Translations under genes and position numbers: made by a program
Source: Mytilus trossulus
Lineage: Eukaryota > Mollusca > Bivalvia > Mytilida > Mytilidae
NCBI RefSeq assembly: GCF_036588685.1
Contig: NW_026963310.1
Location: 2,914,001 to 2,978,000, forward strand
Length of the DNA stretch: 64,000 nt
Direction: 5' to 3'
Shown here: one piece after another, positions 22,400-34,071 of the stretch
Layout: every line of letters begins with the position of its first letter
How positions within the stretch are numbered: the stretch's first letter is position 1
Notes under the pieces: generated by a model
Told to the model about the DNA's origin: nothing
The model's database searches: none
Seen by the model: the letters and a program-made list of their open reading frames with translations, nothing else

Positions 22400-23770
22400 T
22401 GATCACTCTTGACAATTCGTTTTAGTAATGTTATACTTGTAATTATACGTAATATTTTTTATACAAAGAACCCACTTTATATTTCATACATATCAATAAG
22501 ACACCTGCGAAATCGCGGGAATTAAAGTCGAAGTTTTGTGTTTATTTTCCAAATGTACACGGCAAACTGAAAACAATGAAATCAATGCTAATGTTGAACG
22601 GTAATGTGTAAGTAAACTGGTGTCGTCAAGATATTCTTTTCCATTTTCGTTTGTCCTGTTAAGTTTCCTACCCTTTTTTGTTTTCGTTTTAATAACATTG
22701 TGGTTCGTTGTCGTTTGAATTGTTTTTATATCTTTGGACCAATCGTATTTCATCTAAATAGAGTTGCTTTCCTGATCATCATCGTGTGATACATGTGGCT
22801 TATATAAGAAACAATAATATAAAATCCGAATTTGATGACGGGGAAGATTTGGAAACCATCTTCATTTCAAGACCTGAAGAAAGTAAAGACACGCATTAAG
22901 TATTGACATACTTGTGTATGATATATTTACACATAAATTAAGTGTTTGTTTATTTTGCGGTAACATCTCTTACGAATACTAACCTTTCTGAAATACAATT
23001 ATTTCTGGATATTCAGAAACTAAAGCCCAAACAAAAATTAAATTAGCAACTTAAATGTTCTACGTAGTCAATAGTGCTGTAATATTAGTAGATAGATCTC
23101 ATCAATAAACGCGTTTCCTCTTTTTTGATATGCATGGAATATTCACATCTAGACGTATAAAAAGTAACCAAATAAAGGGATGTCTGGTATATGATTCACA
23201 ATGAGACAACAATCAATCAAAGTTCAAATAAACTCATCATAGACATGATAGATACCAGGACTAAATTTAGTATATACTAGGTTATCTCCCCTGTAATGGC
23301 TTCGCCCATGAATGGAAATTTGTAGCAACATAAACTGAGATATTTGATAGTTTAAGGGAATGTAGAGTCGTCAAAAGATGTAGAGATGATTATTTTCAAC
23401 GACTGTATATAATAACCACACAAATATAAGGTCTCGATACTACACGGCTAAATGATTATGATGATAAGGTGAACGCTACTTACAGAGTCAATATATCATA
23501 TATCTTGAATGATGAATTAACATTTCTTGTGTCTTTAACACTATAAGAATCATAGTTTGTGTTGTATTAAACACAGTATTTTATCAGTGTAACGAACAAT
23601 AACGTTGATACTGGTCCAATATCAAAACAAACTGTAAACAATATGTATATATATACAAAACTATCGTTTCAATATAGTGTGATCTGGATTGGACGCTATA
23701 TATATATTCGTTGACATTTCATCTATAAATTTTATAAATATATTTACATAAAAGGTGCTTCTAAGCGAAT
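22400..23770. other. Intron sequence 5' of the LINE ORF1, no gene seen
   Basis: AT-rich sequence. The last few hundred bases before 23771 are probably the LINE 5' untranslated region, but I see no sharp 5' end or target-site duplication. The minus-strand frame at 22493-22753 has no features of a protein family. Confidence 0.5.
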
Positions 23771-24538
23771 ATGGCATCAGTAGAACAATTTGAGGAATTA
23801 AAATCCCTCATTTTGGGTGTGGATAAGAAGGTCACAGTTTTTTCGGAACAGTTACCTAAAGTCGAACGTAACCTTACCATTATGATAAATGAGGTCAAAG
23901 CGGATGCTAAAGTCCTCAATGTTAAGTTTGAAACGTCGCAAAAAGAAATAAAAACTCTTAGACATGATTTTACAGAGCTAGAGAGAGGTGTCCAAGGTAT
24001 GGACTTACAGCTTCAAGAATTAGAAAATGACAAGCTATTCAAACAAAAATTTGAGTTGTAACAGCAAATTGATGAGCTTAAAGAAAAGGCGATTTTACTC
24101 GAAAAGCATGACAGGAAATATAATATACTTATTTATGGTATGGATAACAGCAATCCAGAGGAAAATGTCTATGCAACAACACGAAAGCTATTCTCTGAAA
24201 AGTTGCTTAGAGATGCTCCAAAAGCCAATTCCATGCCGCTTGCTAACGCCCATAGAGTTCCAACACATGGGAAGGGCCCAAAGCCTATTCTTGTTCGTTT
24301 TGTACATTTTGGGGATAAACAACTTGTAATGTCCAAAGCCTATAATTTGAAGGAAACAAAGATTCGCCTACTAGATGATCTGCCGGTTTCTATGAAGGAG
24401 GAAATATTCTTGTTTTCTCATAACGCATTCACAATTAGAAAAAGGGACAAAGTGCAAACACGTATTAGAGCAAAAGGGGCACATATGACTTTAGAGACCC
24501 GTAAAAACAACACAGAAAATTGGGCGTTATGGGAATAA
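23771..24538 (+). pseudogene. LINE ORF1 (L1-type RNA-binding protein), one nonsense codon
   Basis: The frame opens at ATG 23771 and would encode about 255 residues. A single TAA at 24059-24061 interrupts it; the same frame continues to 24538. The N-terminal part is heptad-rich (VEQFEELKSLILGVDKKV, then FTELERGVQGMDLQLQELE), suggesting the coiled coil that trimerises L1 ORF1p. The second part has KYNILIYGMD, the start of the RRM fold, followed by AHRVP..GKGPKPILVRF and IRLLDDLP, the RRM/C-terminal-domain signature of L1 ORF1p. The product would coat LINE RNA. It is antisense to the sulfotransferase gene. Confidence 0.8.
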
Positions 24539-26733
24539 CTGTTTATTTGTCTGTAACATATACATATACACTCAGAAAAATATAGTTTATACATACAAAA
24601 TTAAATTATTAATTTAGCTTTGTGACGGTTTACAGTGCATATATCATGTATATTTTCTTACATTAATCTTTATTGAAAAAAGTACTATAATCTTAGTAAA
24701 TCAATGATGCTGTATTGTTAGATATCTTTTTGCAGGCTTTGATATGAGCATTTGAAGTAAGTATAGAAAAGAAAGAAAAAAAAAGGTTTTTATGTTCATT
24801 TTGGTTGCTTGTTTTTATTTAGCTTTTTGACTTTGCTTATTTTTTAGCAGAATAGTTCAATTTGCTTACTTTGCCATCTTAGTTTTGCTTTCTCTTTTTG
24901 CCGCATAAATGCATGCCTTAGCTTGTTATATATAGTTATATGCTACATTTATATGAATGTTTAATCTGATGTTTAAGTTTTGCTTTTTCATATGTTTAGT
25001 AAATGCATGTCATAGCTTGTTATAGATACTTTTAGATATGCTACAATATGTAATATTCTATGCTAAATTTGTTGATTTAGTTTTGCTTGTTTCATATTAT
25101 ATTAAGTAAATGTATGCTTGCGGTATAGCTAAGTCAATGGGCAGCATTATGGTTAAAACTTGTACATACACAATTACAGAAATGTAAGACAAAATTTTCT
25201 TAAACAATCCAATAAGATTATTACTGAAATTCATGATTACAAATTTTTTGACGCAAGATATAAATCTTTTCACATCTCAACAGTGTAACGGTCAGAACAT
25301 TGATAGTTTCATGTAAAATACAATGAAGTTTATATCCTTTATTCATGTATCATTATCACTTAACTCTACATTTCAAAAACAAAAACTTTGGATTTAATCT
25401 ATACATCAAGCATGCATTTTTAGAGGAAATCACTGTCAGTTTAAGTGAGCTGATATTATATGTTGGTGATTCTTGGATCTCTCTTATCTATTTTTATAAT
25501 GCCTTGTGTAAGCTTACATTGAGATGTGAATTTCAGATGGCACCATGCAGTACTGATGATGATATAAATTTTAGGCAAGTTTGACCAGATCAGATGAGAG
25601 AGCACAAAACAATGGACATTTTGTGGTAATGTGCTTCTTGTGTGATCTCTTCTCTTTTGCCATACTAATCCTGTTCATTATTCAAATGTATTATAGAGTT
25701 TACCAATTTGAATAAATATTTATGATAAAGGTGTCAAGATAAGTATAGATTATTACATGGCATTTTTCATATCAAACCCTTTATCGGCCCAAGGTTGTGA
25801 TATCAGCCCAAGAGCCACAGGCTCGAGGGCTGATATCATAAACGAGGGCCGATAAAGGGTCTGATATGAAAAATGACATGTAATTATCTTTTTATCATAT
25901 ACTTCAGCAGAAGATATACAGACAAGAACTATTAAAATTTAATTTTGTTTGTATTTGCACTTTCAGAAAATATTTACAGACAACCAAAACAAATTCTTTA
26001 CTTTAATTGTTGTATTGATAAAAAAAAGCATTTTTTTTTTTTATGTTCTTCAATAATATTGTCACCTCATTTATGTCTTTCAAAACAAGTTTTTATTCAT
26101 TTTTGCTCCTCAACTATTTTGGGAAAAGTCTTAGCACTCAGTGCCGTTTTCCGCGTTCTGTTGTTTCAATCAAATTTCCGGAAATGCACGAAGTTGTATG
26201 TGATAAACGTCACGGAAATTAACGGAAAGGCATGTGATAACATTCCGGAAGCAGTTAATAAAGGTACCTTTATCAGCCCGCTATGGAAATTCTTAAGAAT
26301 CTGGTCAATAAACCTAATAATCCTTTCATAGCCTTTTGATATTTTCAAATGTTATTGAACTGTAAAATTTTAGTGATATTTTATACAAGTATATGATAAT
26401 GACATGTATTACAAATAATGAAGTAGATCAATATACATTAAAGCTAACATATACTAAAACAAATTTAAGTTGTCTCCCCTTTACCACAAGTGTAAATCTG
26501 CATTAGAATATGAAATATCTAAGTCTTTTAAATGTGCTTCCCTTTAACTTGTTTTAGTTTATTTCATGTATATATTTTATATAAAATATGGAATTTTGTT
26601 ACTTGGCACATATATGGTATATTTTTGAAGCAAATAGAGCATTATGTAAACAGTCCTGATATCTCAACTAAACCTTTCACTCCTTTGTGTTGGCAGCTAT
26701 CCACTTTCAATCGTTTGAAGATTTATTATTGTA
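24539..26733 (+). other. Long spacer between LINE ORF1 and ORF2
   Basis: About 2.2 kb of AT-rich, non-coding sequence separates ORF1 from ORF2. It includes a repeated AGCTTGTTATANATA / TTAGTTTTGCTTTNTC pattern at about 24880-25090 and a hairpin MITE at 25754-25882. The frames 25345-25584 and 25945-26331 show no protein family features. Inter-ORF spacers in L1-like elements are normally far shorter, so insertions or a composite origin are likely. Confidence 0.6.
25754..25882. mobile_element. Hairpin MITE with ATTAT duplication
   Basis: A near-complete palindrome of about 129 bp: the arm TACATGGCATTTTTCATATC, then CCCTTTATCGGCCC and GATATCAGCCC, returns inverted as GGGCTGATATC, GGGCCGATAAAGGG and GATATGAAAAATGACATGTA. 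ATTAT flanks both sides (25749-25753 and 25883-25887). Non-coding. Confidence 0.75.
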
Positions 26734-29700
26734 ATGGAGGGTAAAAATATTAAAATAATGTCTCATAATTGTCAAGGACTTCAAATGAGAGAAAAAAGGA
26801 GGGATATTTTTAATTATCTGCATTCAAAAGATTTTGATATATATTGTCTTCAAGACACACACTTTGTAGAACAAGATGAAACCCTGATAAGAAACCAGTG
26901 GAAAGGTCAATGTATATTCAATTCTTACGCATGTAATCAACGAGGAGTTGCTATCTTGTTTAAGAATAATTTTGAATATAAAATACACCAAGTTAAAAAA
27001 GATGATGATGGCAATTTGTTGGGATTGGATATTAATATTGAAGAAAAGAGATTTACTCTGATAAATGTGTATGGGCCGAATACTGATAATCCTTGCTTCT
27101 ATGACAAACTAACAGAAACCATAGACTTTTTTGATAATCAATTGTGTCTGATTTGTGGGGACTTTAATCTTGTTCAGAATTTTGACCTAGATACCCATAA
27201 CTATAAACATATAAATAATCCAAAATCTAGGGATAAAATTTTAGAAATTATAAAATATAAGACTCTTGTGGATCCATTTAGAGAGAGATACCCTGATCTT
27301 AAAAGATTTACATGGAGAAAAAAAATCCATTTAAACAATCACGGTTAGATTTCTTTTTGATCTCTGAAAGCCTTAAAGATGACATATGTGATATAAACAT
27401 TGGCAATAGCTACAGATCTGACCATTCACCAGTAATTTTGACTTTAAAGATAAATGAGTTTATAAAAGGCAGGGGCCTCTGGAAATTCAACAACTCTCTC
27501 CTTCAAGATTCTGAATATGTAAAATTAATTAAAAAAACAATTATTAGCACAGTTGAGCAATATGCTGTGCTAGGTTATAACAGAGATGCTTTAAACAGTA
27601 TTATTGATAATTTTGATATACAATTTACAATCAGTGACCAATTATTTTTTGAAACACTTCTCAATGAGATCAGAGGTAAGACTATCTCTTATTCGACATA
27701 TATAAAAAAGGAAAGGGTAAAACAGGGAAAAAAACTTACAGAAGAAATACAAAAATTAGAACAAAACACAATCACTGAGGATAATATAAATGTAATAGAG
27801 ATTAAAACATGTGAACTTAGAACTTTGCGTCAAAACAAGATTAAAGGTCAATATGTTAGGTCAAGAACACAGTGGATTGAAGAAGATGAGAGACCAACTA
27901 ATTATTTTTGTAACCTAGAAACCCAAAATTTTATAAATAAAACTATTAAAAAAATTAGTATTAATGATAACACTGTAGTAGAAAATCAAAAAGAAATATT
28001 GACACAAACAAAATTATTTTATGAGAAGCTTTACAGAAGACAAGAGTGTATAAAAGATGTCAATCTATCAGAGGAATTACCATTTCAAACACCTAAATTA
28101 AGAGATAATGAAAAAGATTCTTTAGCAGGTAATATTACTTTTAGTGTGTTAACACAAGCATTAAAAAGGATGAAAAATAATAAAAGCCCTGGTTCAGATG
28201 GCTTCACAGCAGAATTTTTTAAAGTTTTTTGGATAGATATTGGAAAATTTGTCTTCAGGTCAATAAATGATGCATATGAAAAAGGGGAAATGTCTGTCAC
28301 ACAGAAGCAGGGAGTTATTACATGTATCCCAAAGGAAGATAAATCAAGACAGTTTTTAAAAAATTGGCGTCCAATTACCCTTTTAAACTCAACTCAACTC
28401 ATCTCAACTCAACTGTATAGCAGAGAGAATAAAGTCGGTTCTTAATAAACTAATTAATTCTGACCAAACAGGCTTTATCCCGGGGAGATTTATTGGGGAG
28501 AACTGTAGACTTATATACGATATTTTACATTTCACAGAGGAAAATGACATCCCTGGTATATTACTCTTGATTGATTTTGAAAAAGCATTCGACTCTATCT
28601 CCTGGTCTTTTTTTATTTGAGACACTTAAATATTTTAATTTTGGAGAATCCATCATGAACTGGATAAAAACATTTTATAATAATATTTCATCAACAGTAA
28701 CTCAAAACTGTTGTCTGTCAGATTTTTTTCGTGTGGAAAGAGGTTGTAGACAAGGAGATCCTTTGTCTCCTTACCTCTTTTTGCTATGTGCAGAAATATT
28801 TGGCATTTTAGTCAGAAATAATAATGATATTAAAGGTATTACGATAGATGATACAGAGTTTGTATTGTCTCAATATGCTGATGATACATCACTTATTTTA
28901 GATGGATCTCCTTCTTCTTTAGATACATCTCTCCGTATCTTACAATTCTATGCTGAGATATCAGGACTGAAAATTAACTTAGATAAAACGAATGTTATAT
29001 GGATAGGAAGTAAAAAACACAGTCAAGATAAAATATGCGTAAAGTGGGGATTGAAATGGGGTTCCAGTACCTTCAAATTATTGGGTATCACTTTTTGTAT
29101 TGATTTTGATAGAATGTTAAATCTAAATTATGCTCCTCGCTTACTCCGTTTGGTAAAATAACTATTATAAAATCTTTAATTATATCAAAATTGAATCATC
29201 TGTTCTTATCCATACCAAGTCCAGATGAAAATGTATTACAACAACTCAATGGTAAAATTTATGCTTTCATTTGGGATGGTAAACCTGACAAGGTAAATTG
29301 GGAGCTCTTATGTCAATAATACTGCAGAGGTGGCTTAAAAATGTTTAATTTAAGAAATTTTATACAAGGGCTAAAATTGACCTGGGTAAGAAGATTATTT
29401 AATTCAAATTCAAAGTGGGTCAAATTATTTACTGCTACACAAAATATAAATTTTACAGAGTTGGCTTATTTTGGAACAACTAAAAAAATAGATAACGTTT
29501 TTTGGAAAGAAGTTATGCGTGCCTGGAAAAACATGTCGAGATTCCGACATCCTCGCTATTTTGAGGAAGTCATATCTTCATCTATCTGGAATAATGAGAA
29601 CATTAAAATTGATAACGTCAGTGTTTATTATAGAAGTTGGGCACTAAACGGGGTATGGACTGTAAATGACCTTCTAGATGAGCAAGGAAATATATTGCCT

Positions 29701-30486
29701 TATCAAAATTTTGAAAAGCTATATTCTTTTAAACCCACATTTTTACAATTTTATGGTATTAAAGTAGCATTAAAACAATGGCTACAATCTATGGGAATCA
29801 ACACTCAAATGGAAAAACAACAACAAGCTCTGTTACCTTTTAATATAATCATTTTTTTCAAGTCAAACAAAGGTTCAAAAGACATGTATAATATATTAAA
29901 TCTAGGTGCGATACCAGTTGTAATAGCAGCTGAGCGAAAATGGTAGGGTATATTAAATAAAGTTATAGGGGATTGGAAAAAAATTCATAACTGTGTCACT
30001 AAAATTTCAAAAAATACCAAGCTCTGTTGGTTTCAATACCGAATTATACACCGTATTTTAGGTACTAATACTTTACTTTTAAAGATGAACCGTGTACAGT
30101 GTAATTTATGTACATTTTTCAAGGAAGAACCAGAAACCATAGAACACTTATTGTGGGGCTGTCATATTGTAGCAGACATTTGGCACCATCTGAATGCCTG
30201 GATTTTTGAAACAACACATATTGAAATTCCACTTAATATAGATATAGTCATGTTTGGTCTTTATGAAAACTATAAACTAAATTTTATAAAAAATAAAGTC
30301 ATTTTTAATTTACTAGTTAAGTATTTTATATACAGATCAAAGATGCGAGAGGAACAACCTCATATAGAGGGACTTAAAAACTATATCAAAGAAAATTTGA
30401 TTTTAGAAAAACATATTTCCTCAAAAAATATGACTGTGAAAGATTATAACATGTACTGGAACCCCTGGGATAAAATCATTAATTAA
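26734..30486 (+). pseudogene. LINE ORF2 (endonuclease-reverse transcriptase), multiply broken
   Basis: The endonuclease runs from ATG 26734: SHNCQG, CLQDTHF, VYGP, GDFNLV, and after a frameshift in an A8 run (about 27318-27325) SDHSPVI. The reverse transcriptase has KNNKSPGSDGF, NWRPITLLNS, IDFEKAFDS, RGCRQGDPLSPYLF, YADD (28874-28885) and GLKINLDKT. The C-terminus has a zinc-knuckle-like CNLC...HLLWGC block. Frame changes occur near 27320, 28390-28415 (a CTCAA expansion), 28608-28615 (T run) and 29140 (apparent deletion). Stops are at 29317 and 29944. The motifs and the ORF1 type place it in the L1 superfamily. The copy cannot retrotranspose by itself. Confidence 0.9.
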
Positions 30487-30730
30487 TTTAATAGTGAATT
30501 ATTTTAAATAGATGTGCCTGAAATGTAATTTCCATTATCACTATATATTTTTTGATGAAAATGTTATACTTCATCCATATTTATATCATATCGTATTATT
30601 AGTTAATTTTGTTTACTCTTTTTTGCTTGATTATGTTTATTTTTCTTGCTTGCTTTATTATGTGCCACTATAGATATTTTATGTAAATGCCTGTTAATCC
30701 ATGAATAAAAAAAAAAAAATATAAAAAAAA
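30487..30730 (+). other. LINE 3' untranslated region and A-rich tail
   Basis: Non-coding sequence after the ORF2 stop ends in AATAAA (30704-30709) merged into an A13 run and ATATAAAAAAAA. This is the expected 3' end of an L1-like insertion. I could not find a convincing target-site duplication. Confidence 0.7.
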
Positions 30731-30800
30731 TGTTTTAGTATATACGCCAGACGCATATATAGTGTATTTAAACAACGGCCTTTTATGAAATTTCTTTGTT

Positions 30801-31073
30801 ATGACAACTTACGTTAAACAGGCCGTCCCCATGACAACTTACGTTCACCATAACGTTTCCATGACAACTAACGTTCACCTTACCGTTGCCATGACAACTT
30901 ACGTTCACTGTATCGTTTCCAGGACAACTCACGTTCACCATACCGTCGCAATGACAACTTACGTTCCCAATACCGTTCCCATGACAACTTACGTTTACCA
31001 TATCGTTTCCATGACAGCTTAGTACGTTCACCAAACTGTTTCCATGACAACTTACGTTCACCATACCGTTTCC
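30801..31073 (-). repeat. 30-bp minisatellite made from an exon/intron junction
   Basis: Nine units start at 30801, 30831, 30861, 30891, 30921, 30951, 30981, 31011 (33 bp) and 31044. On the minus strand each unit is the last 22 nt of sulfotransferase exon B plus the first 8 nt of its intron. Each therefore repeats the donor region AACGTAAGT; one unit has GTGAGT, one GTTAGT and one GTACTA. The units are multiples of three and remain open in the exon's frame down to a TAA at 30880-30882. Confidence 0.9.
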
Positions 31074-31266
31074 ATGACCAGAACCAAGTTTCTTTTTTCA
31101 TCAATCCTTTATTTGGCATAATCTGGTGATGTATCATTAACCGGCGGAATAAATCTGTCGTTCCTGATTTACATACACCAAAAATGTGAAAGTATGGGAG
31201 ACAACGAAGGTGTCCATCTTCTATCCAACACGGATTCTTATAATTCTCCAGAAGTCTTGGTCTTTT
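31056..31266 (-). CDS. CHST15-like sulfotransferase, exon B with PAPS-binding motif
   Basis: The acceptor is TTATAG at 31267-31268. The first available donor, GTAAGT at 31055, leaves 211 nt, phase 0 to phase 1. The translation runs KRPRLLENYKNPCW, then LPYFHIFGVCKSGTTDLF and RRLMIHHQIM, then KKETWFWSWKRYGE. CKSGTTDLF is the 5'-phosphosulfate-binding loop for the sulfate donor PAPS, and KNPCW and KExxWxxWKRYG are family hallmarks. The last 22 nt of the exon and the first 8 nt of the intron are tandemly amplified into a minisatellite (30801-31073), so several alternative in-frame donors exist. The first donor is chosen because it gives the family length. Confidence 0.88.
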
Positions 31267-31569
31267 CTATAACAAATATATAGCGATGCACTTAAGGGTG
31301 TTAGCTACTATTTTTTTCAAAATAACAAAGTTTCTAAAGACTGCACAAATTTCTTAACACACAAACTTGAATATTGTCATAACATTAATGGAACTTTAAC
31401 CCTTTGTACTCTACCAGATTATCATTTCGAAAAGGAATGTATATACTGACAAGTGTAATGATTGAGGACAAATATGTTTGAAATCCTTAAATTTATACAA
31501 ACGTTTGTAGCATGTGTTATGCAGAGTCGTAGAATGTTTCCCCGTCTTTGAAGTGGATACGAATGTTCT

Positions 31570-31860
31570 TAATATGTCTCTACAAGAGACCAAATGACAC
31601 AGAAATTAACAACTATATGTCACTGTACGGATTTTGCCATTGAGAAAAGCCCATACCGCATGCTCTATAAAAGACTCGGAAATAACAATGTAAAACAATT
31701 CAAACGAGAAAACTAACGGCCTTATTTATGTACAAAAAGATGAACGAAACAAAAATATGTGATACACCAACAAACGACAACCACTGAATTACAGTCTTCT
31801 AACTTCGGACAGGCACATAACAGAATGTGGCGGGGTTACAAAGGTTAGTGCTTTCAAGGA
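31570..31860 (+). repeat. SINE-like repeat, family A, long copy
   Basis: It runs from TGTCTCTACAAGAGACC through GACACAGAAATTAACAAC, GAAAAGCCCATACCGCATG, ACAATTCAAACGAGAAAAC, TAACGGCCTTATTTATG and ACAACCACTGAATTACAG to GGACAGGCACATAACAG and GTGGCGGGGTTAC. Intronic. Confidence 0.75.
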
Positions 31861-32072
31861 CTTGTATATTTTGTTAATTCAACTGTATTGCAAACGATTA
31901 CATGGATTATAAATGTGGTTTTTTAACTACTTAAAATGAATATTTAACACTATAAATCTTAACATTCGAAATTATCTTCTTTAGGACCTGGAACGCTCAA
32001 AAAAATAAAATTAAACAAAAATGTACAGCACTAGAAACACACGAATAGCTGCATGCATACGACAAAACATAG

Positions 32073-32665
32073 TGTTATGATAATGTAATTATTGTATTTA
32101 GTTATGTTGGTCTGATTTGTGTTGTGTGGCCTGATAGTTGTTGACAGAATAATCTTAGAACTGTGCAGTTTAGAAAACACTGGAACAATCACAGAAATAC
32201 ATAATGATTCTAGAATGATCCTAAATAAAAGATGCATTATATAAACTTCTACATTTTACTAGAAACTACAGTTGTAACTTTCTAGGACGTTCCATTCTAG
32301 AGTGTTCTAGAATTTTCCGTGACAACTATATATATACAGACACTAACGTTAAACTCTCAGACTTAGACTTAGACATCGATAGACATTAGTATTCACAGCA
32401 TTTAGATAGACATTTTCATTCTACAAACAACATCATATTGGATTGTGACCTTAGTAGTGAACGTAATATTCAGATTGGATTCCGAAAGATTTCCGGATAC
32501 AGATAGAGATAAAAGATTGGATTCAAATTTTGACAGAATTTAAGTTGACAGTAATATTTGTGTAAATACCTTTTGTAAAATTTTGTATAATAAATGTTGA
32601 TAAATATTATTATTGATTTGTGTCTTTTGTTTTCTACAATTTAAAGGGGATTTCTGACCGTAACA
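32073..32665 (+). mobile_element. Solo LTR of an LTR retrotransposon
   Basis: The block starts TGTTATGATAATG and ends GACCGTAACA, giving TGTTA...TAACA ends, and is flanked by ATAG on both sides (32069-32072, 32666-32669). The 593-bp interior has TATA-like sequence (CATTATATAAAC near 32235; ATATATATAC near 32330) and AATAAA near 32590, as expected of an LTR with promoter and polyadenylation signal. No gag, protease, reverse transcriptase or second LTR lies nearby. The strand is inferred from the order of TATA and AATAAA. Confidence 0.7.
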
Positions 32666-33634
32666 ATAGTTATTTATAGTTTATGTTACCTTTGAAAATC
32701 TAGCAATTATAATGATGATTAAAACCTTTTGATATATGTTTCGTACTCATTATTTGATTAAGATAAAAAGAAAAAAAGCTATCATTATTGTTTAATTGCA
32801 AGGGTCCTTTAAGTGAACAGAACGTGAAATTCTTTTACACGAAAAGTGCACTCTTTAACACGAAAAATGCACAAAAAGTGGCACTCTTTTACACGATGTC
32901 CCTATTCTAACATAATGTGGCTGCGTTTTTATACATCCTACACGGCTTACTTAAGCAGGCTCACTTTGACAAAGGTTGACTGCCAATCGGAAGAAGATCA
33001 AAAGTGACAATATTTATGGGCGTTTTTCAATAAAAACGTATTTTTCTTGTCCCAGCCACTTTAAAAAAAATGTGTTTGATCTTTGCTAGTAATTTTCTAT
33101 GCAGTCAGTACATTGAATTAGATTTAACATTTTTAAACAAAAAAAAACAGTTTATTTTTAGAGGGATTGATAAGATATTGACTCCTGAATGGTCCAAAAC
33201 AACCAAACTGGCATGTCCCTAGACCGCCTGTTCAACATTCATACTCTAAAATATCGTAAAAAAATGAAGAAAAACAGGTTTTTTTTACTTTACATACGTT
33301 CTTTAATAAATCAAAAGTATCTTCAGAGCCAACATCTTTTAATAAACAGCTTTCAATATAGGTATTCTAATTTCAGAGGGTGTGTCCCTCACAAAATGTC
33401 CACTACGAAACGGAGTCATTAAAATTTGCCAATAAACAGTTTTATAAAATCAATGTAATTTTTGTTTGCAAGAGATATAAATATTAGGGTCTTACAAAAG
33501 GAGTGATGCTTTTATAACGGCAATTAAATTCTTGGTAAGAAAAATTGAGCACATCAAATCGACCAGAGTGATACTGTATTTTTGATAATGTCCACTAGGA
33601 AACGGGTCAAATCTCCTTCGGTTGGGATCCCGCT

Positions 33635-33950
33635 AACATGTTTAACCCCGCCACATTATTTATGTATGTGCCTGTCCCAAGTCAGGAGCCTGTTTTTCAG
33701 TGATTGTCGTTTGTTTATGTGTTACATATTTGTTTTTCGTTCATTTTTTTTTACATACATAAGGCCGTTAGTTTTCTCGTTTGAATTGTTTTACATTGCC
33801 TTATCGGGGCCTTTTATAGCTTACTATATGCGGTATGGGCTTTGCCCATTTCTGAAGGCCGTACGGTGACCTATAATTGTTAATGTTTGTGTCATTTTGG
33901 TCTTTTGTGGATAGTTGTCTCATTGGCAATCATACCATATCTTCTATTTT
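33635..33950 (-). repeat. SINE-like repeat, family A, nested
   Basis: It reads inversely: ACCCCGCCACATTATTTATG, GTGCCTGTCCCAAGTCAGG, AAGGCCGTTAGTTTTCTCG, GGGCCTTTTATAGCTTACTA and GTCTCATTGGCAATCATACC. It has inserted into the 33018-34674 element. The plus-strand frame 33582-33869 lies mostly inside it and is not a gene. Confidence 0.8.
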
Positions 33951-34056
33951 TTTTTATATTTTTCAGTATCTGGTTTTAAAATTATGAAAAAATATCAGTG
34001 TACAGCTTGATAAATGCTTTGATGAATACACTCAGTCGTAATATAGGGATTGTGTG

Positions 34057-34071
34057 GGGGGGGGGGGGGGG
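34057..34071 (+). repeat. G homopolymer
   Basis: A run of about 15 G on the plus strand inside the 33018-34674 element, between two of its repeated boxes. The length may be uncertain because of sequencing slippage. Confidence 0.85.

Noticed and set aside
23580-30760. Target-site duplication for the LINE
   Set aside because: Weak matches such as ATATAGTGT near 23680 and 30758 were seen, but they do not abut credible element ends.
30783-31064. Minus-strand frame of VNVSCHGNG repeats (93 codons)
   Set aside because: It is another frame of the 30-bp splice-donor minisatellite. The exon frame, which continues the sulfotransferase, is the meaningful one.
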